From positions 3,053,836 to 3,117,835 of the forward strand of contig JAJHZJ010000311.1 in NCBI GenBank assembly GCA_023548195.1: a stretch of DNA of 64,000 bases, written 5' to 3'. This document shows positions 10,766-21,014 of this stretch, one piece after another. The notes below the pieces were generated by a model. That model was not told where the DNA came from and ran no database searches. It saw nothing but the letters and a program-made list of their open reading frames with translations. The DNA is from Bettongia penicillata ogilbyi (Eukaryota > Chordata > Mammalia > Diprotodontia > Potoroidae). How positions within the stretch are numbered: position 1 is the first letter of the stretch; each line of letters opens with the position of its first letter. A program made the translations under genes and the position numbers.

Positions 10766-11289
10766 TAAGGGACAGTCTTTCCAAAGAAGATCAGAGACAT
10801 CTTTGTGATACCAGGCCTCTGGACAGTGTCAAATTCCTCTTTTTTTGGGAAAACCACTCTTTCTAAAAAGTCTAGGCCCCTGGGAAAATACCCCGTTGTT
10901 CTCTGGGGGAAACTCTCTTGCTCTTGGCCTCTAGGGAATGGAGTTAGGATGGAGCTAAGAGTCTCTTGAATTATTTTGCTTTTAGGGGGTCCCCAGATGG
11001 AGTTAATCTACAAGCCTGAGTTTTGACTGGTGAGCATATATCTTCCTGATTGTGGGCCCACCTCACCACCTCCTGACCATTTTCATGCCAGGCTTCTGAA
11101 ACCACATCCTCCCCTTTTCCAAGTCTGTTTCTTTGATCATTAATCAAATCAACACTTCTCCTTGGGAAAAGATATGCCAGCCATTGGTTCTATGACTCAT
11201 CATTCTCTCTCTTTATTCTTGACTCCCCAAAAGTTGTATCTTCTCTCATTAAAATAGGTTTCCCTTATAAATTTACTAAAATATTTTAG
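10766..11289. other. Unassigned, apparently single-copy DNA
   Basis: No repeat family or gene recognised. The CT-rich part after 11,100 might be a decayed L2 section leading into the L2 end that follows. Confidence 0.35.
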
Positions 11290-11420
11290 CATTTATTAAA
11301 ATATTAAGCTTCTTGAGGGCAGGGACTGTCTTGTTTGCTTATATTTATATCCCCAGAGCTTAGGACAATGCCTGGAATATAGTTAACACTTAATAAATGT
11401 TTTTTAATTCATCTGATCAG
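11290..11420 (+). repeat. L2 LINE 3' terminus
   Basis: 'cttcttgagggcagggactg', 'tatatccccagagcttagga', 'caatgcctggaatatagtta', then 'acttaataaatg': the canonical L2 end. Confidence 0.88.
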
Positions 11421-11529
11421 AAATGTGAGATTGCTTCAAGCCTAGGTATTAGTTTCGGATTAGTGTCAGAAACAAGTGAAGAGATAAACATAAAAAGGAG
11501 AAAAACAGACAAGGATCTCTAATGTTCTG

Positions 11530-11780
11530 CTCAGCTAAGTGCTGCAATGGACAGAGTTTGGGATCTGAAGTCAGAAAAACTCATCTTCCTGAGTTCAAAT
11601 CCAGCCTTAGATACTTCCTAGCTGTGTGATCCCAGTGAAGTCACTTAATCCTGTATCCTTAGTTTGCTCATCTGTAAAATGAGCTGGAGAAGGGAATGAC
11701 CAACTACTCTACTATCTCTGCCAAGAAAACCCAAACGAGGTGAAGAAGAGTAGGACACAACTGAAAATGACTAAACAAGT
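11530..11780 (+). repeat. tRNA-derived marsupial SINE with long tail
   Basis: Sense copy with a degenerate head, 'gctcatctgtaaaatgagct', 'ctctgccaagaaaacccaaa', and tail 'aggacacaactgaaaatgac'. Confidence 0.9.
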
Positions 11781-11924
11781 GTTCTGGGTGTGGGGCAGGA
11801 GCAAAGGAATTGATAGGAGGCAAAACAATGAATATGGCGGGGCCATAGGTATTCAGAGCTCCAGAGTGGTAGTGGTAGTCTGTAGGAGTGTGTACATGTG
11901 TCTATCTATCTATAACCTATGCCA

Positions 11925-12530
11925 TCGATTCATTCAACAAATATTATTAAATGCATACTACATACAAGGTCCAGTACTAGGTCCTTAGCAGGACACAAAA
12001 TTGAACAAGACATAATCCCTACCCTCAAGAGGCCTACAATATAACAGGATAGAGAAGATTCCCATACAAATACATCCAAAAACAACATGTAATAGGTGCA
12101 ACGTGAGTGTTACATAGGGGATATATGAGAAATAAAGATGAGGGAAGGCATATTAGGGCATCATGAAGTAGTTAAATTTGGACTAGACATTGAAGAATGT
12201 ATAAAGGATTTTGACAGTCAAAGATGAGAAGGGGAAATGGCTCAGGCAAAGGCACATAGGAGGGAAAATGTATTTCATGTTAGGGAATAATAAGGAACAT
12301 AGGGTTTATTTATACTGAGGAGAAGTTGGAGGTAAAAGTAGAATAGTAGGAGGATCATTAGGCAGAAGTGTTGGGTTTTCTCAAGTGGCCAGTGGAAAGC
12401 CATGAAAGGTTTGAACAGGGAGAGTAATATAATCATAGGGGTGTTTTAGGAAGACAAACCAGTGGTGCCATGTTGGGGTTGGGGGAAGAGTCAAAATGGC
12501 AGGAGATTATTACAATACAGTCTTGGTATG
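11925..12530 (-). repeat. L2 LINE 3' part, antisense
   Basis: The antisense terminus 'tcaacaaatattattaaatg' and 'ctaccctcaagaggcctaca' is followed by a decayed antisense L2 C-terminal region ('gtggccagtggaaagccatg', 'aggaagacaaaccagtggtg'). No reading frame survives. Confidence 0.75.
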
Positions 12531-12639
12531 AGTTGATAAAGACCTAAACTAGAGCGGTAATCAGGGGAAGAGAAAAAAGCGGACATACCCATTTCATGGC
12601 TAAGGTCAAACCCTTCGTATGTACCTTTGATCCCATTCC

Positions 12640-13265
12640 TTCCTCTGGCCTTAAAGAGTTTGCACCCACAATATCTTCTCTCTGTCATCAATTTCTCCTT
12701 ACCTGAATCCTTATCTTCCCTGTTGCCTACAAATGTTAACAGGTCTTCCTCATCCTTAAAAACCTTCTAGCTTCTCATTAAGCTATTGTCCTTTATCCTT
12801 CTCTCCCTTTAATAGCCAAATTCCAGTGGAAGAAAAAGTACAAACCTGTCTGTACTTGCTTCTGTTTCCTCACCTCTCAGCCCCTTACAGTCTGGTTTCT
12901 GGCCTCATCACACAACTGAGACTGCTTCCTGCAGTTACCAATGATCTCTTAACTGACAGAACCAATGGCTTTTTCTCCTCCTTCCCCAAGTCTCTGAAAC
13001 ACTTGCTATTCTCTCTTCTCAGAGGTTCTGAGCTTTATTGGTTCCCCTTGGGCCAATAGGACCACTCCTGAGTCTCCTCTGCTGAATCATCCTCTACATC
13101 CCAGCCCTTCACCATGGATGAACCCTAAGGCTCTATCTCTTCACTTCTCTCCATGATCTCATCAGTACCAATGAGTTAAATTATCATCACTCTGCAGATG
13201 ACTCCTCAGTTGTCTGGACTCTAATTCTGCATCACCAGCTTGAGTTATCACGCCCTGCCATCCTG
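12640..13265 (+). pseudogene. L2 LINE ORF2 fragment (reverse transcriptase region)
   Basis: Sense L2 reverse-transcriptase relic. 'ctggtttctggcctcatcac' matches the conserved Ser-Gly-Phe block, and 'accaatgatctcttaactga' matches the Thr-Asn-Asp-Leu-Leu block that follows it in L2. Near 13,175-13,205 the frame gives Tyr-His-His-Ser-Ala-Asp-Asp-Ser, a remnant of the Tyr-Ala-Asp-Asp catalytic motif. Frameshifts and stops break it throughout, and about 250 bases between the two blocks are compressed or deleted. It is non-functional and belongs to no neighbouring gene. Confidence 0.8.
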
Positions 13266-13609
13266 ACCAAACGTGATTCTAGAAGGAACTGGAGTTGAGA
13301 GGGGAGGGGAGCAGTAAGTCTGCTGACACCAAGCACTGCTGTATCCTTGCTGATGCCCCTTCATTGCTATAGCTAAATGATTAGCACTGGGGCTTGTCAA
13401 ACATAGAGGCTTTCAGAAAGACTCAAAGGGGAGTAAACTGCATGAATGTTGAAAGGGCTTAGAGGGATGGAAGGAGAATCAGAACTGAAGAAGATCCAGG
13501 TCAGCTCTGCCAATTACCACCTATGTGACTTTTTTGGTGGGATGTATGAGGTTTTCAGGGAGGGATAGGTGCTCTAGTGTGAGGGCTTGGCAAGGACTGC
13601 TCACCTACC
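13266..13609. other. Unassigned, apparently single-copy DNA
   Basis: No gene. Near 13,485-13,530 a short 'ccaattaccacctatgtgac' may be a scrap of a SINE head. Confidence 0.35.
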
Positions 13610-13995
13610 TTCAGAGTCCACCTGGTAGTCAACTCTCACCTGTCACTCCAAGAAGCTATAGCAAGTCCATCTTGGCTAAACCAGATTGAGGGTCACTGAC
13701 AGGCTTCAAACTCATCAGTGGGCTAGAGGACTATCGACACCAAGCATGTAAAGGCTTCTCCCAACAGAATGGGAAAATGTAGACACCTTGTCCAATGGCC
13801 ATGAAGATAGCTGAAGCGGGCATTGTGGACTTTGGTCAGGCATCAAAGATGCCAAGGTCATCCACAGCATTCCAGGGCATTGCTGGTCACCCTGACTTTT
13901 GTCTTGCCCGTGGATTTTGATGACTCTGGAAGAGAGAGCAAGGCTGATGACTTTGAACAACTCTGCCTCACTTAGTCAAGACATCATTCCATGAT
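13610..13995 (+). repeat. Dispersed non-coding element, probably an RTE-mobilised SINE
   Basis: I recognise this as a marsupial interspersed repeat from the run 'gggctagaggactatcgaca', 'aaaggcttctcccaacagaa', 'gtccaatggccatgaagata', 'ggactttggtcaggcatcaa', ending 'agtcaagacatcattccatg'. The end resembles the shared 3' tail of the RTE-type LINE and the element near 32.1 kb, which suggests RTE-driven mobilisation. An 81-codon antisense open frame inside it is not a gene. Confidence 0.6.
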
Positions 13996-14084
13996 TTCGT
14001 GGGTACTTTTTGTTAGCTGTTCAATAACCCACAAGTACCTTAGTTCATCTCGACATTCAACCTGAACTAACAGAATGCCAATAT

Positions 14085-14465
14085 CACACTCACTCCTAAC
14101 GCGTGTCATTCCCCTGCTCAAAAAGGTTGTATGGCTCCCTATTGCATCTGATTAGCCCTTCTTTGTCATTTAGAGACTTTCATAATCTGACTCCAGCTTC
14201 TTCTTCAAGCTTACTGTTTTTTCCTCCCCAGAATCCTTCGAAGTTCAGCTCTGGGACTACGTTCTTCCTTTCCTCATCTCCCAGCTGCTAGCCCTAGCCC
14301 CCAATTATTTTTTATTTGCTCATGTGTGTACATAGTGTTTCCCTCAGCATAACAGAAGTGCCTGTGGATGGGAATGGCTTTATTCTTCCCTTTGTATCCT
14401 CAGTGTTTTACACAAGACCCTGGCACAAAGGGAGTGTTTAATAAACATTTGTTAGTGATTTGTTG
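14085..14465 (+). repeat. L2 LINE 3' end
   Basis: 'cattcccctgctcaaaaagg', 'atggctccctattgcatctg', 'tttgtatcctcagtgtttta', then 'aagaccctggcacaaaggga' and 'ttaataaacatttgttag'. This is the complete order of the L2 3' end. Confidence 0.85.
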
Positions 14466-14644
14466 GAGTATGGAAGAAATTCAAAGCCCCTCCTTTTTTC
14501 CTGTCTACCTTGTCCAAGAATTTTCCTTAATGTCTTTGAAAACTAAATACAATTCTCAGCTTTCTCTTTCTCAAATGATCCAGTTTCTTTAGCAATTATC
14601 CAAACCGTTACTGAAAACATGCTTCTAAAGCAGACTAAGATGAA

Positions 14645-14765
14645 GTCAAGCTCGTCAAGTGCTATGCTAAGAGCTGAGAATACAAAGAAGTGTAAAACGG
14701 TCCCTGCCTTCAGTAAGTTCACAATCTAATGGTGCTTAGGGTAAAGACAACATAGTAACAGCCAG
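14645..14765 (-). repeat. L2 LINE 3' terminus, antisense
   Basis: 'agtgctatgctaagagctga', 'tccctgccttcagtaagttc', 'acaatctaatggtgcttagg' match the reverse of the L2 tail. Confidence 0.8.
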
Positions 14766-14966
14766 GTACAACTATAATGGTATGGATCTGGATCTCTGAT
14801 TATAGATAGAGAGAGAGATAGATTTCCAATTTGTCTACTGCGTGTGTGTAAGCACTCACAAGATAAATAATTTAGTCCAGTGCCTTCATTTTACAGGTCA
14901 GGAAAGAGCACAGAAAAGTTGAGACTTGCCCAAGAATACACAGGTCATTAGTGGAAGAGTCAGGCA

Positions 14967-15765
14967 CTGGGCAGCATATTGAATAGTGTTGGACCTGGAG
15001 TCAAAAAGATTCATCTTCTTGAGTTCAAATCTGATTTCAGATAACTTGCTTGCTGGGTGACCCTGGGCAAGTCACTTCACCCTGTTTGCTTCAGCTTCTT
15101 CATCTGTAAAATGAGCCAGGGAAGGAAGTCACTCCAGTATCTTTGCCAAGAAAACCCAAATGGATACCCATCAATTGGAGAATGGCTGAACAAGTTGTGG
15201 TATATGAATGTAATAGAATACCATTGTGCTATAAAAAATAATGAACAGACATATTACAGAAAAACATTCAGAAAAAGCCTTACGTGAACTGATGCTGAGT
15301 GAAGTGAGCAGAACCAGGAGAACATTGTACACAGCAGCAGCAACACTGTGAGATGATTGACCATGATAGACTTAGCTCTTTTCAACAATGTAATGATCCA
15401 AGCCAATTCTAAAAGACTCATGATCCAGAGAAAGAACTATGGAATCTGAATGCAGATTGAAGCATACTATTTTCACTTTTTTTTGTTTTTTGTGGCTTTT
15501 TGCTTTTGTTCTGATTCTTACTTCACAACCCGGCTAATGTGGAAATATGTTTAACATGATTGTACACGTATGGTCTGTATCAGATTGCTGTCTTAGGGAC
15601 AAAGGAGGAAGAGAGAAAAATTTGGAACTAAAAATTTTACAAAAATGAATGTTGAAAACTATCTTTACATGTAATTGGGAAAAATACTATTAAGGAAAAA
15701 AAAAGGAAACCCTGAAAGGAGTCACAAAGAGTCGGACGTAACTGAAAAATGATTTAACAACAGGA
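14967..15765 (+). repeat. tRNA-derived marsupial SINE, split by an L1
   Basis: The middle layer. The head and core at 14,967-15,161 end in 'tttgccaagaaaacccaaat'. The tail at about 15,705-15,765 resumes as 'aaaccctgaaaggagtcaca', 'aagagtcggacgtaactgaa'. The break falls inside the conserved tail motif, so the insertion postdates this SINE. Confidence 0.85.
15162..15704 (+). mobile_element. L1 LINE, 5'-truncated 3' end
   Basis: The inner layer. Starts at 'acccatcaattggagaatgg', the conserved block near the end of old therian L1s. It continues with 'gaactgatgctgagtgaagt', 'agcagaaccaggagaacatt', a T-rich stretch, 'gaatgttgaaaactatcttt', 'acatgtaattgggaaaaata', and an A-rich tail. The flanks 'aagaaaaccc' and 'aaggaaaccc' suggest an imperfect target duplication. 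The 76-codon open frame crossing the junction is a fusion of SINE and L1, not a gene. Confidence 0.9.
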
Positions 15766-15867
15766 TTTGAACCTTGGATCCTGTTTGGGGAAACCCAGTG
15801 CTCTATACCTTGCAGCTTCTCCTCTGATCTCCTCTGCCATCCAATAGCAGGAGTATAATGTTATTGT

Positions 15868-16165
15868 GCTGTGTGTGTGTGTGTGTGTATGTGATAAATT
15901 GGAAAGCAACATCTATCTATACACACATATATATGTACATATATACACATGGGATAAATTAGAGATCCGTATATAATTGGAGGTAATAGTATATTGATGT
16001 GTATAATATAATATATTGATCTATCTATAGTTATATAAACAGGATAAATTGGAGATCTATCTATACATATTATAATAGAGTTCAATAAAATATAATATAT
16101 GTATATATACATATACACAATTTATCCTCTATATATGTACATATTATATATATATATAAACTTAG
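15868..16165. repeat. AT-rich compound microsatellite and degenerate minisatellite
   Basis: A (GT)n start (15,868-15,890) is followed by three spaced copies of a 'gataaattggagatctatct'-like unit (about 15,892, 15,951, 16,042). Stretches of TATATACA separate them, and an inverted 'tttatcctctatatatgtac' lies near 16,122. The open frames here are low-complexity Tyr/Ile runs. Confidence 0.85.
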
Positions 16166-16327
16166 TTTTAAAATGTAATGTTACTGTTTTATTGTTTTTA
16201 TTTATTTTGTGCAATATTACCCAATTAGATCTTAATCCTGTTCAGGCTGTTTTGAGCAGTGTTGGGGATCACACGGGCTTCTGGGTCCTATGTTTAACAA
16301 CATCTCTGAGCATTTAGTGTATGTCAA

Positions 16328-16575
16328 ATGTCCCAATGGGTAGAGTGCTGAACCTGGAGTCAGAAAGGTCTTAATTCAAACCAAACTCAGACATTTGCTA
16401 GCTGTGTGACTTCAGACAGTCTCCTAAATCTCTGTTTGGCCCAGTTTCTTCACCTGTGAAATGGGATTAATAATAGCACTTGTCTCCAAGGGTTCTTGTA
16501 AAGATCAAATGAGATAGCGTAGGTACAGCATTTTATAAACTTTAATGAGCTATAGAAATGCTAGCTATTAGTTAT
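16328..16575 (+). repeat. MIR-type SINE
   Basis: Near full-length sense MIR: 'ctgaacctggagtcagaaag', 'gctagctgtgtgacttcaga', 'caaatgagatagcgtaggta', 'gagctatagaaatgctagct', end 'attagttatg'. Confidence 0.88.
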
Positions 16576-16614
16576 GTCACTGCCATTGAACCTAGGAAGG
16601 ACTTCCTGGCTTCA

Positions 16615-16765
16615 GCTCTCTGGCAGGGACTTTCCAGGTCACATAATCCAACTCCCTCATTGTATAGAGGGGGAAGTGGTTTATCCAAGGTCACCTGAGT
16701 GATAAGTGACAGAGGTGATATGAATCTTCTGACACCTGATCCTCCTTCCATCCTCTGATCCTTTT
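16615..16765 (-). repeat. MIR/THER-type SINE, antisense
   Basis: 'catataatccaactccctc'-like start, 'tttatccaaggtcacctgag', 'tgataagtgacagaggtgat': reverse of the SINE core, decayed. Confidence 0.65.
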
Positions 16766-17454
16766 CGGGAGTCTGTACAGTTTCCTTCTCAAGCCACGCT
16801 CACAGCTTCTCTGTTTGACGAACTCCAGAGCTAATCGTTTTGGAGGCGCTGAAGTGTTCAGACTGCTGAAGTATCATAGTTTGTTAATATTGCTGTAACC
16901 TAACCCATGGGGAAAACCACTCATTCAGAAAAAAAAAAAGTTACCATGGCAGCTTATCTTGCTATAGATCGTCTCTCTACAAGAAACGTTTGGACGCAGA
17001 GTGACTTCAAGATGGAAATTAAAAAGGGAAAGAGAGGGAGGGAATGTTAAGACACTCTCGGGTTTGATTTCCTAGCTTTACAGAAGTAGAAATAAAACTG
17101 TGAGAGAAAGCCAGGTAATCCATATCAAGCGTAAGACCCTTATGCCCACCCACCCCCTCCATGTCTACCTCTCCTGCTTCTGGGAAAGACAGAGGGGCCT
17201 TGGGTTGAGGAAACCTGCCATTCATTATCTTTGATTTAGTGGAAGTTGGACAAGAAGAGCTTGTATGATGCATAGCTTGTATATATTTCTATCGATCTCC
17301 CAGACTTTGTTTTCTAAACTTCTCATCCATCAGCAGCAACCCCTGAGATATAGTGGAAGATTAGCTACCCCCACCTTTTCCTAAGGAGGGATATTGTTTG
17401 GGTCACAAACCAGAGCCCACTACCTGGTAGTTTGGGCCAACAGGTGAGAGTGGC
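16766..17454. other. Unassigned, apparently single-copy DNA
   Basis: No gene or repeat recognised. An 84-codon antisense open frame at 17,019-17,273 has no domain. Confidence 0.4.
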
Positions 17455-17680
17455 TGTCTTTCAATGAGACAGTAGCAGAAAGAGAATTGGTTTGGGAAAA
17501 TTGGTTTTGGAATCGGTTAATTGCTAGCTGTGTAACCTTGAATAAGTCACTTAAATTGTGTGTGGGGGGAGGGGGGGAGTGAGGGAAGGGGGGAGGGGCC
17601 TCCATTTTTTTCCCCATATAAAATAAGAACAATTAGGTTAGATAATCTCTAAGATTCTTTTGGACTTTAAGGACAAAAGA
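17455..17680 (+). repeat. THER/MIR-type SINE interrupted by a G-rich run
   Basis: Sense copy: 'ggttaattgctagctgtgta', 'accttgaataagtcacttaa', then a G-rich expansion in place of the usual 'cctcagtttcctcatctg', then 'ttaggttagataatctctaa'. Confidence 0.75.
17557..17598 (+). other. G-quadruplex-like G-run
   Basis: The plus strand carries G runs of 6, 7, 3, 6 and 4 separated by one to six bases, enough for a canonical four-tract G-quadruplex. It sits where the pyrimidine-rich SINE core should be, so it has replaced or overgrown part of the SINE. Confidence 0.8.
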
Positions 17681-17714
17681 CAAAGCATAGCATCTACAGT
17701 AGGATGTCAGAGGA

Positions 17715-17925
17715 GATTAGAAGGGAAACTGGAGGATATGTAGAGCCCTGAATTTCCTGAAAAAAGATCCAAGGTTCAAATCCTGGCTCTTCTCTCTGTA
17801 TGTTCTTGGGTAAGTCTCTTGACTTTTCTAGGAAATTTCCTCATCTGTAAAATGAACAGATCAGACTAAATTCTCTTTAAGGTCCTTCCCTTCTAGTGCT
17901 ATGGCTATGATCCTATTCTATTCTG
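17715..17925 (+). repeat. THER/MIR-type SINE
   Basis: 'aggttcaaatcctggctctt', 'tgttcttgggtaagtctctt', 'cctcatctgtaaaatgaaca', 'ctctttaaggtccttccctt'. It lies about 35 bases after another copy in the same orientation. Confidence 0.85.
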
Positions 17926-19034
17926 CTGTTGAAAAAAAGGCTCCCCTAGGAAGAGTAAGGTAGTACCATTTGGTGGGTGTCCTTAGCGGTTGTTGTCCCC
18001 TGTGGTTATGGTACCAGCTGCTGCTACTATCAACATTCCTCAAGCTTAATAAACAGCATGAACACTGCCCACATTTACCATCAGCTTCTACCACATAACA
18101 GAAGGGTGTGAATAAAGCCAGTGCTGACAGCTAGTCTTAGAGACATAATAGTCAGAGGAAAGAAAGGATCACCCCCCCCCTTTCACCAACCAACAGCATG
18201 GTGGTGGAGGGTATTGTTCATATCCTAGAAACATGCATTGTTCTGTGCCGAAAAAGAAACCAGAGTACCCATGTACTGCCTTAATTTCTTCCTCCTAATG
18301 TCCCCTCCTGAGAAGGGGAAGCACAGTCATTTGTAATATTAATTCCACAATTTCTTCCCTCCCACCTCCAATCCCCAGCCAATATCCTTTTCCCCTGATT
18401 TGATGGAGTGGCTATCAAAAACTGAGGAGAATAGGGGCAGAGTGAGAGGAAAATAGATACACATCCCTATACAACCCCCTTTTAGTCTTGGAATACAAAG
18501 AGAGGGAAGACTGGAGCATACATTTTCTGGGCCTAGATGGAGGATGAAAGTCACCAGGAAGCAGCCTTCCTTTGTTAAATGTTTCTTGACTTTGCAGGGA
18601 TTTATAAAATCTTCCTGGGATCTGGAGGCCTCTTCAAAGATCCCAGAAAATGTCAGAGATGAGAGGGAAAAGAGAGTCTTTGGAGGAAGGAGTTGGGCTG
18701 AGCACCAAGACAGTGGGATCTTCTTTTGCAATGCCACCTGGGTCAACTCACAGTGACTCATTACCTCTGTTTCCCACTCTGTTGCAGAAATCATTCCTCC
18801 TTACATTTACTTCCCAGCAGGTAATACAAGGCATCAAGAAAGCCACAAAACATGTAATGGCATCAGATAGATATTATTCATATGATTGATGGTTTAAATT
18901 GTGTCTCTGGATCTTTTGTGTTTAGAGGAAGGATCAATAGTAATGATAACAACAATAAATAAAGAATAGTCCGGGTGAAATTGCACAAAAAAGATCCAGA
19001 AGCAAAACAAACAAAAATAGAGCTTTTACATATA
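17926..19034. other. Unassigned, apparently single-copy DNA
   Basis: The longest ATG-started frame here runs at 18,339-18,794 on the minus strand (151 codons). It has no recognisable domain, Kozak context or splice structure, and it overlaps open frames on the other strand. A C9 run lies at 18,172. I see no repeat family. Confidence 0.4.
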
Positions 19035-19155
19035 GGACCTTTGCTTAGATTACTTATTCACTCATTTGTTCATTCGTTAAGTCACATTCATTCATCTATG
19101 GAACAAGTTTTTATTGAGCATATGGAATAGGCAAGACCTGATGCTATAAACCAAG
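19035..19155 (-). repeat. L2/MIR-type 3' terminus, antisense
   Basis: 'attcactcatttgttcattc', 'agtttttattgagcatatgg', 'gcaagacctgatgctataaa' follow the antisense L2 end, weakly. Confidence 0.5.
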
Positions 19156-19454
19156 AGAGTGGAGACTCAGTGAAATCTAGCTCATAGCCAGCATAAGGAT
19201 GGTTAGAGAGGGCGACACATCTCTGTGACCTTTCTGGCCTGAATGGTTGGAGCCAAGATGCATCACCAGCCTCTCATGAGAAAAAATTGGTTGGACAATA
19301 GGCAAAGGTTATGAGTGGTAATGAGCACAAAAGCTAAATGTAAGTGGAGGAGGCACCACCACCTTGGTGGCTGTTGATTATGCCAACAAACACAATAAAG
19401 TAGCTAAAATTAAATACCAGCCATTGACCTTCAAAGGCCAGTTGATGGATGAAC
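19156..19454. other. Unassigned DNA
   Basis: No repeat or gene recognised in these roughly 300 bases. Confidence 0.35.
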
Positions 19455-19664
19455 TAACAGTTCGATAAATTGGAAGAGTCGTAGAATCTCAAATTCTCAG
19501 AGCTGATAGAGAAGCCAAACGAAGGCCAATTAATCCCTAATACCTGAACAGAAATCCTTTCTTTGACATCTCTGATAAGTGGCTGTCTACCCCATGCTTG
19601 AAGACCTCTGCTGATAGGGAATTCGTTACCCCCTGATATAGCAATTTTGCACAAAAGTAGTTAA

Positions 19665-19917
19665 GGAAAAGTAATAGAGTATGATGGGAAGAGCACTGGG
19701 CTTGGTGTCAGAAGACCTGAGTTGGAGGCAGAGCTCAGTTAGATACTATCATGTGTGACACTGAGGAAGTCACTTAACCATTCTGACTCTGTTTCCTCAT
19801 TCATAAAGTGGGAATAATATTATCATACTTATAGTATCTACCTCATAGAATTGTTTGTGAGGGCAGTATTTTGTAAGCTACAAGATCCTATGTAAATATG
19901 AGCTATAATTAATGTTA
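19665..19917 (+). repeat. MIR-type SINE inserted in CR1/L3
   Basis: Near full-length sense MIR: 'gagcactgggcttggtgtca', 'tgactctgtttcctcattca', 'tatctacctcatagaattgt', 'tatgtaaatatgagctataa'. CR1 sequence is interrupted on both sides, so this copy is younger. Confidence 0.88.
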
Positions 19918-20291
19918 TGTAATTGTTAGGAAGATTTTTCCTGGAATAAATTGATATTTGCCTTTGCAATTTCTACCATTGTCATTAACATTCTCCTTTG
20001 GGGCCTGACAAAATAAATCTAATTCCTCTTCTATTTGACAGACTTTTGAATACTTGAAGAGAGCTGCCGTATCCCCCCACTTCCACCCTTCCAGTCTTCT
20101 TTTTTGCAAGTCTTTTGCAACTATGTGTCTTCAGTCCCTCATCATGCTGGTCACCTTCCTCTTCTACGTGTGCTCTGGAGTATTCTTTCTAAAATGTAGT
20201 ACCCAGAAGTGCTCCAGATGTGGTCTGATCAGGGAAGAGGATGGCACAGTCATCACTTCCCTCAATCTGTATATGATATTACTCTTATTAT

Positions 20292-20513
20292 AGTTGTAAT
20301 TCAGTTGTTTCAGTCATATCTGACTCTTTGGGGTTTTCTTGGCAAAGATATGGAGTGGTTTGCCATTTCCTTTTCGAGTTCATTTTATAGAGGAGGAAAC
20401 TGAGGCAAATGGTTTTAAGTGACTTGCTCAGAGTCATACAGCTAATAAATGTCTGAGATCAGATTTGAACTTAGGTCTTCCTGTCTCCAGGTCTGGCACT
20501 GCTCTACCTAATA
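20292..20513 (-). repeat. tRNA-derived marsupial SINE inserted in CR1/L3
   Basis: Antisense copy: 'cagtcatatctgactctttg', 'gggttttcttggcaaagata', 'gaggaggaaactgaggcaaa', 'cttcctgtctccaggtctgg'. The flanking CR1 continues without loss. Confidence 0.92.
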
Positions 20514-21014
20514 TAAGATTACATTAGCAGTTTGGGGTTTTTTTTGGCTACCATGATTTATTGAGCTTGCTATCCACTAAAATCCCCAAATCTTTTTTCA
20601 TACATTTCCCCATCCTGTGCTTCTAAAGTTTATTTTTTGAAAAGCAAAAAAAAAATCAAATAATAAAAAGTATAGTATTTAATATTGGCCATTATCAAAT
20701 TTTGTCTCATTACATCTTGGTTGCCCTAGCCTTTAGAAAACTTTTTGGATCCTTACATTCTCATCCAACATATCACTTAGTCCTTTTAGCTGTGTGTTTT
20801 CTACAAATTTGATAAGCAACCATAATTCTGTAATGTACTACCATAGAAAGTGATTAGAATATGGGAGTATAAATAAATACAGTGACACAGTGATGTGATA
20901 CCACATTATAACATGACTTTTTGTAATACAACGCCATAATATAATACCCCCACATACAATGACTGGTAGTACGAAGGACGCTTTGTCCTTTACTGGAAAC
21001 CAGTGTAGCAACTA

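Larger units (their letters stand above)
14870..15835 (-). repeat. MIR-type SINE, antisense, split by nested insertions
   Basis: The outer layer of a nest. The first half at about 14,870-14,966 reads 'ccttcattttacaggtcagg' to 'ggtcattagtggaagagtca'. The second half at about 15,766-15,835 resumes with 'ggatttgaaccttggatcct' and 'aacccagtgctctatacctt'. Joined, they give one continuous antisense MIR. Confidence 0.8.
19455..20835 (-). repeat. CR1/L3 LINE 3' region, antisense, split by two SINEs
   Basis: Three blocks of one antisense CR1-type element. 19,455-19,664 is the terminus ('gtagaatctcaaattctcag', 'agggaattcgttaccccctg'). 19,918-20,291 has 'cttttgaatacttgaagaga', 'gtacccagaagtgctccaga', 'tgtggtctgatcagggaaga'. 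20,514-20,835 has 'taagattacattagcagttt', 'ccccatcctgtgcttctaaa', 'ctacaaatttgataagcaac'. No intact frame remains. Confidence 0.85.

Noticed and set aside
18339..18794. 151-codon ATG-started open frame on the minus strand as a possible gene
   Set aside because: No domain, no splice structure, overlapping open frames on the other strand, and a length expected by chance in 64 kb.
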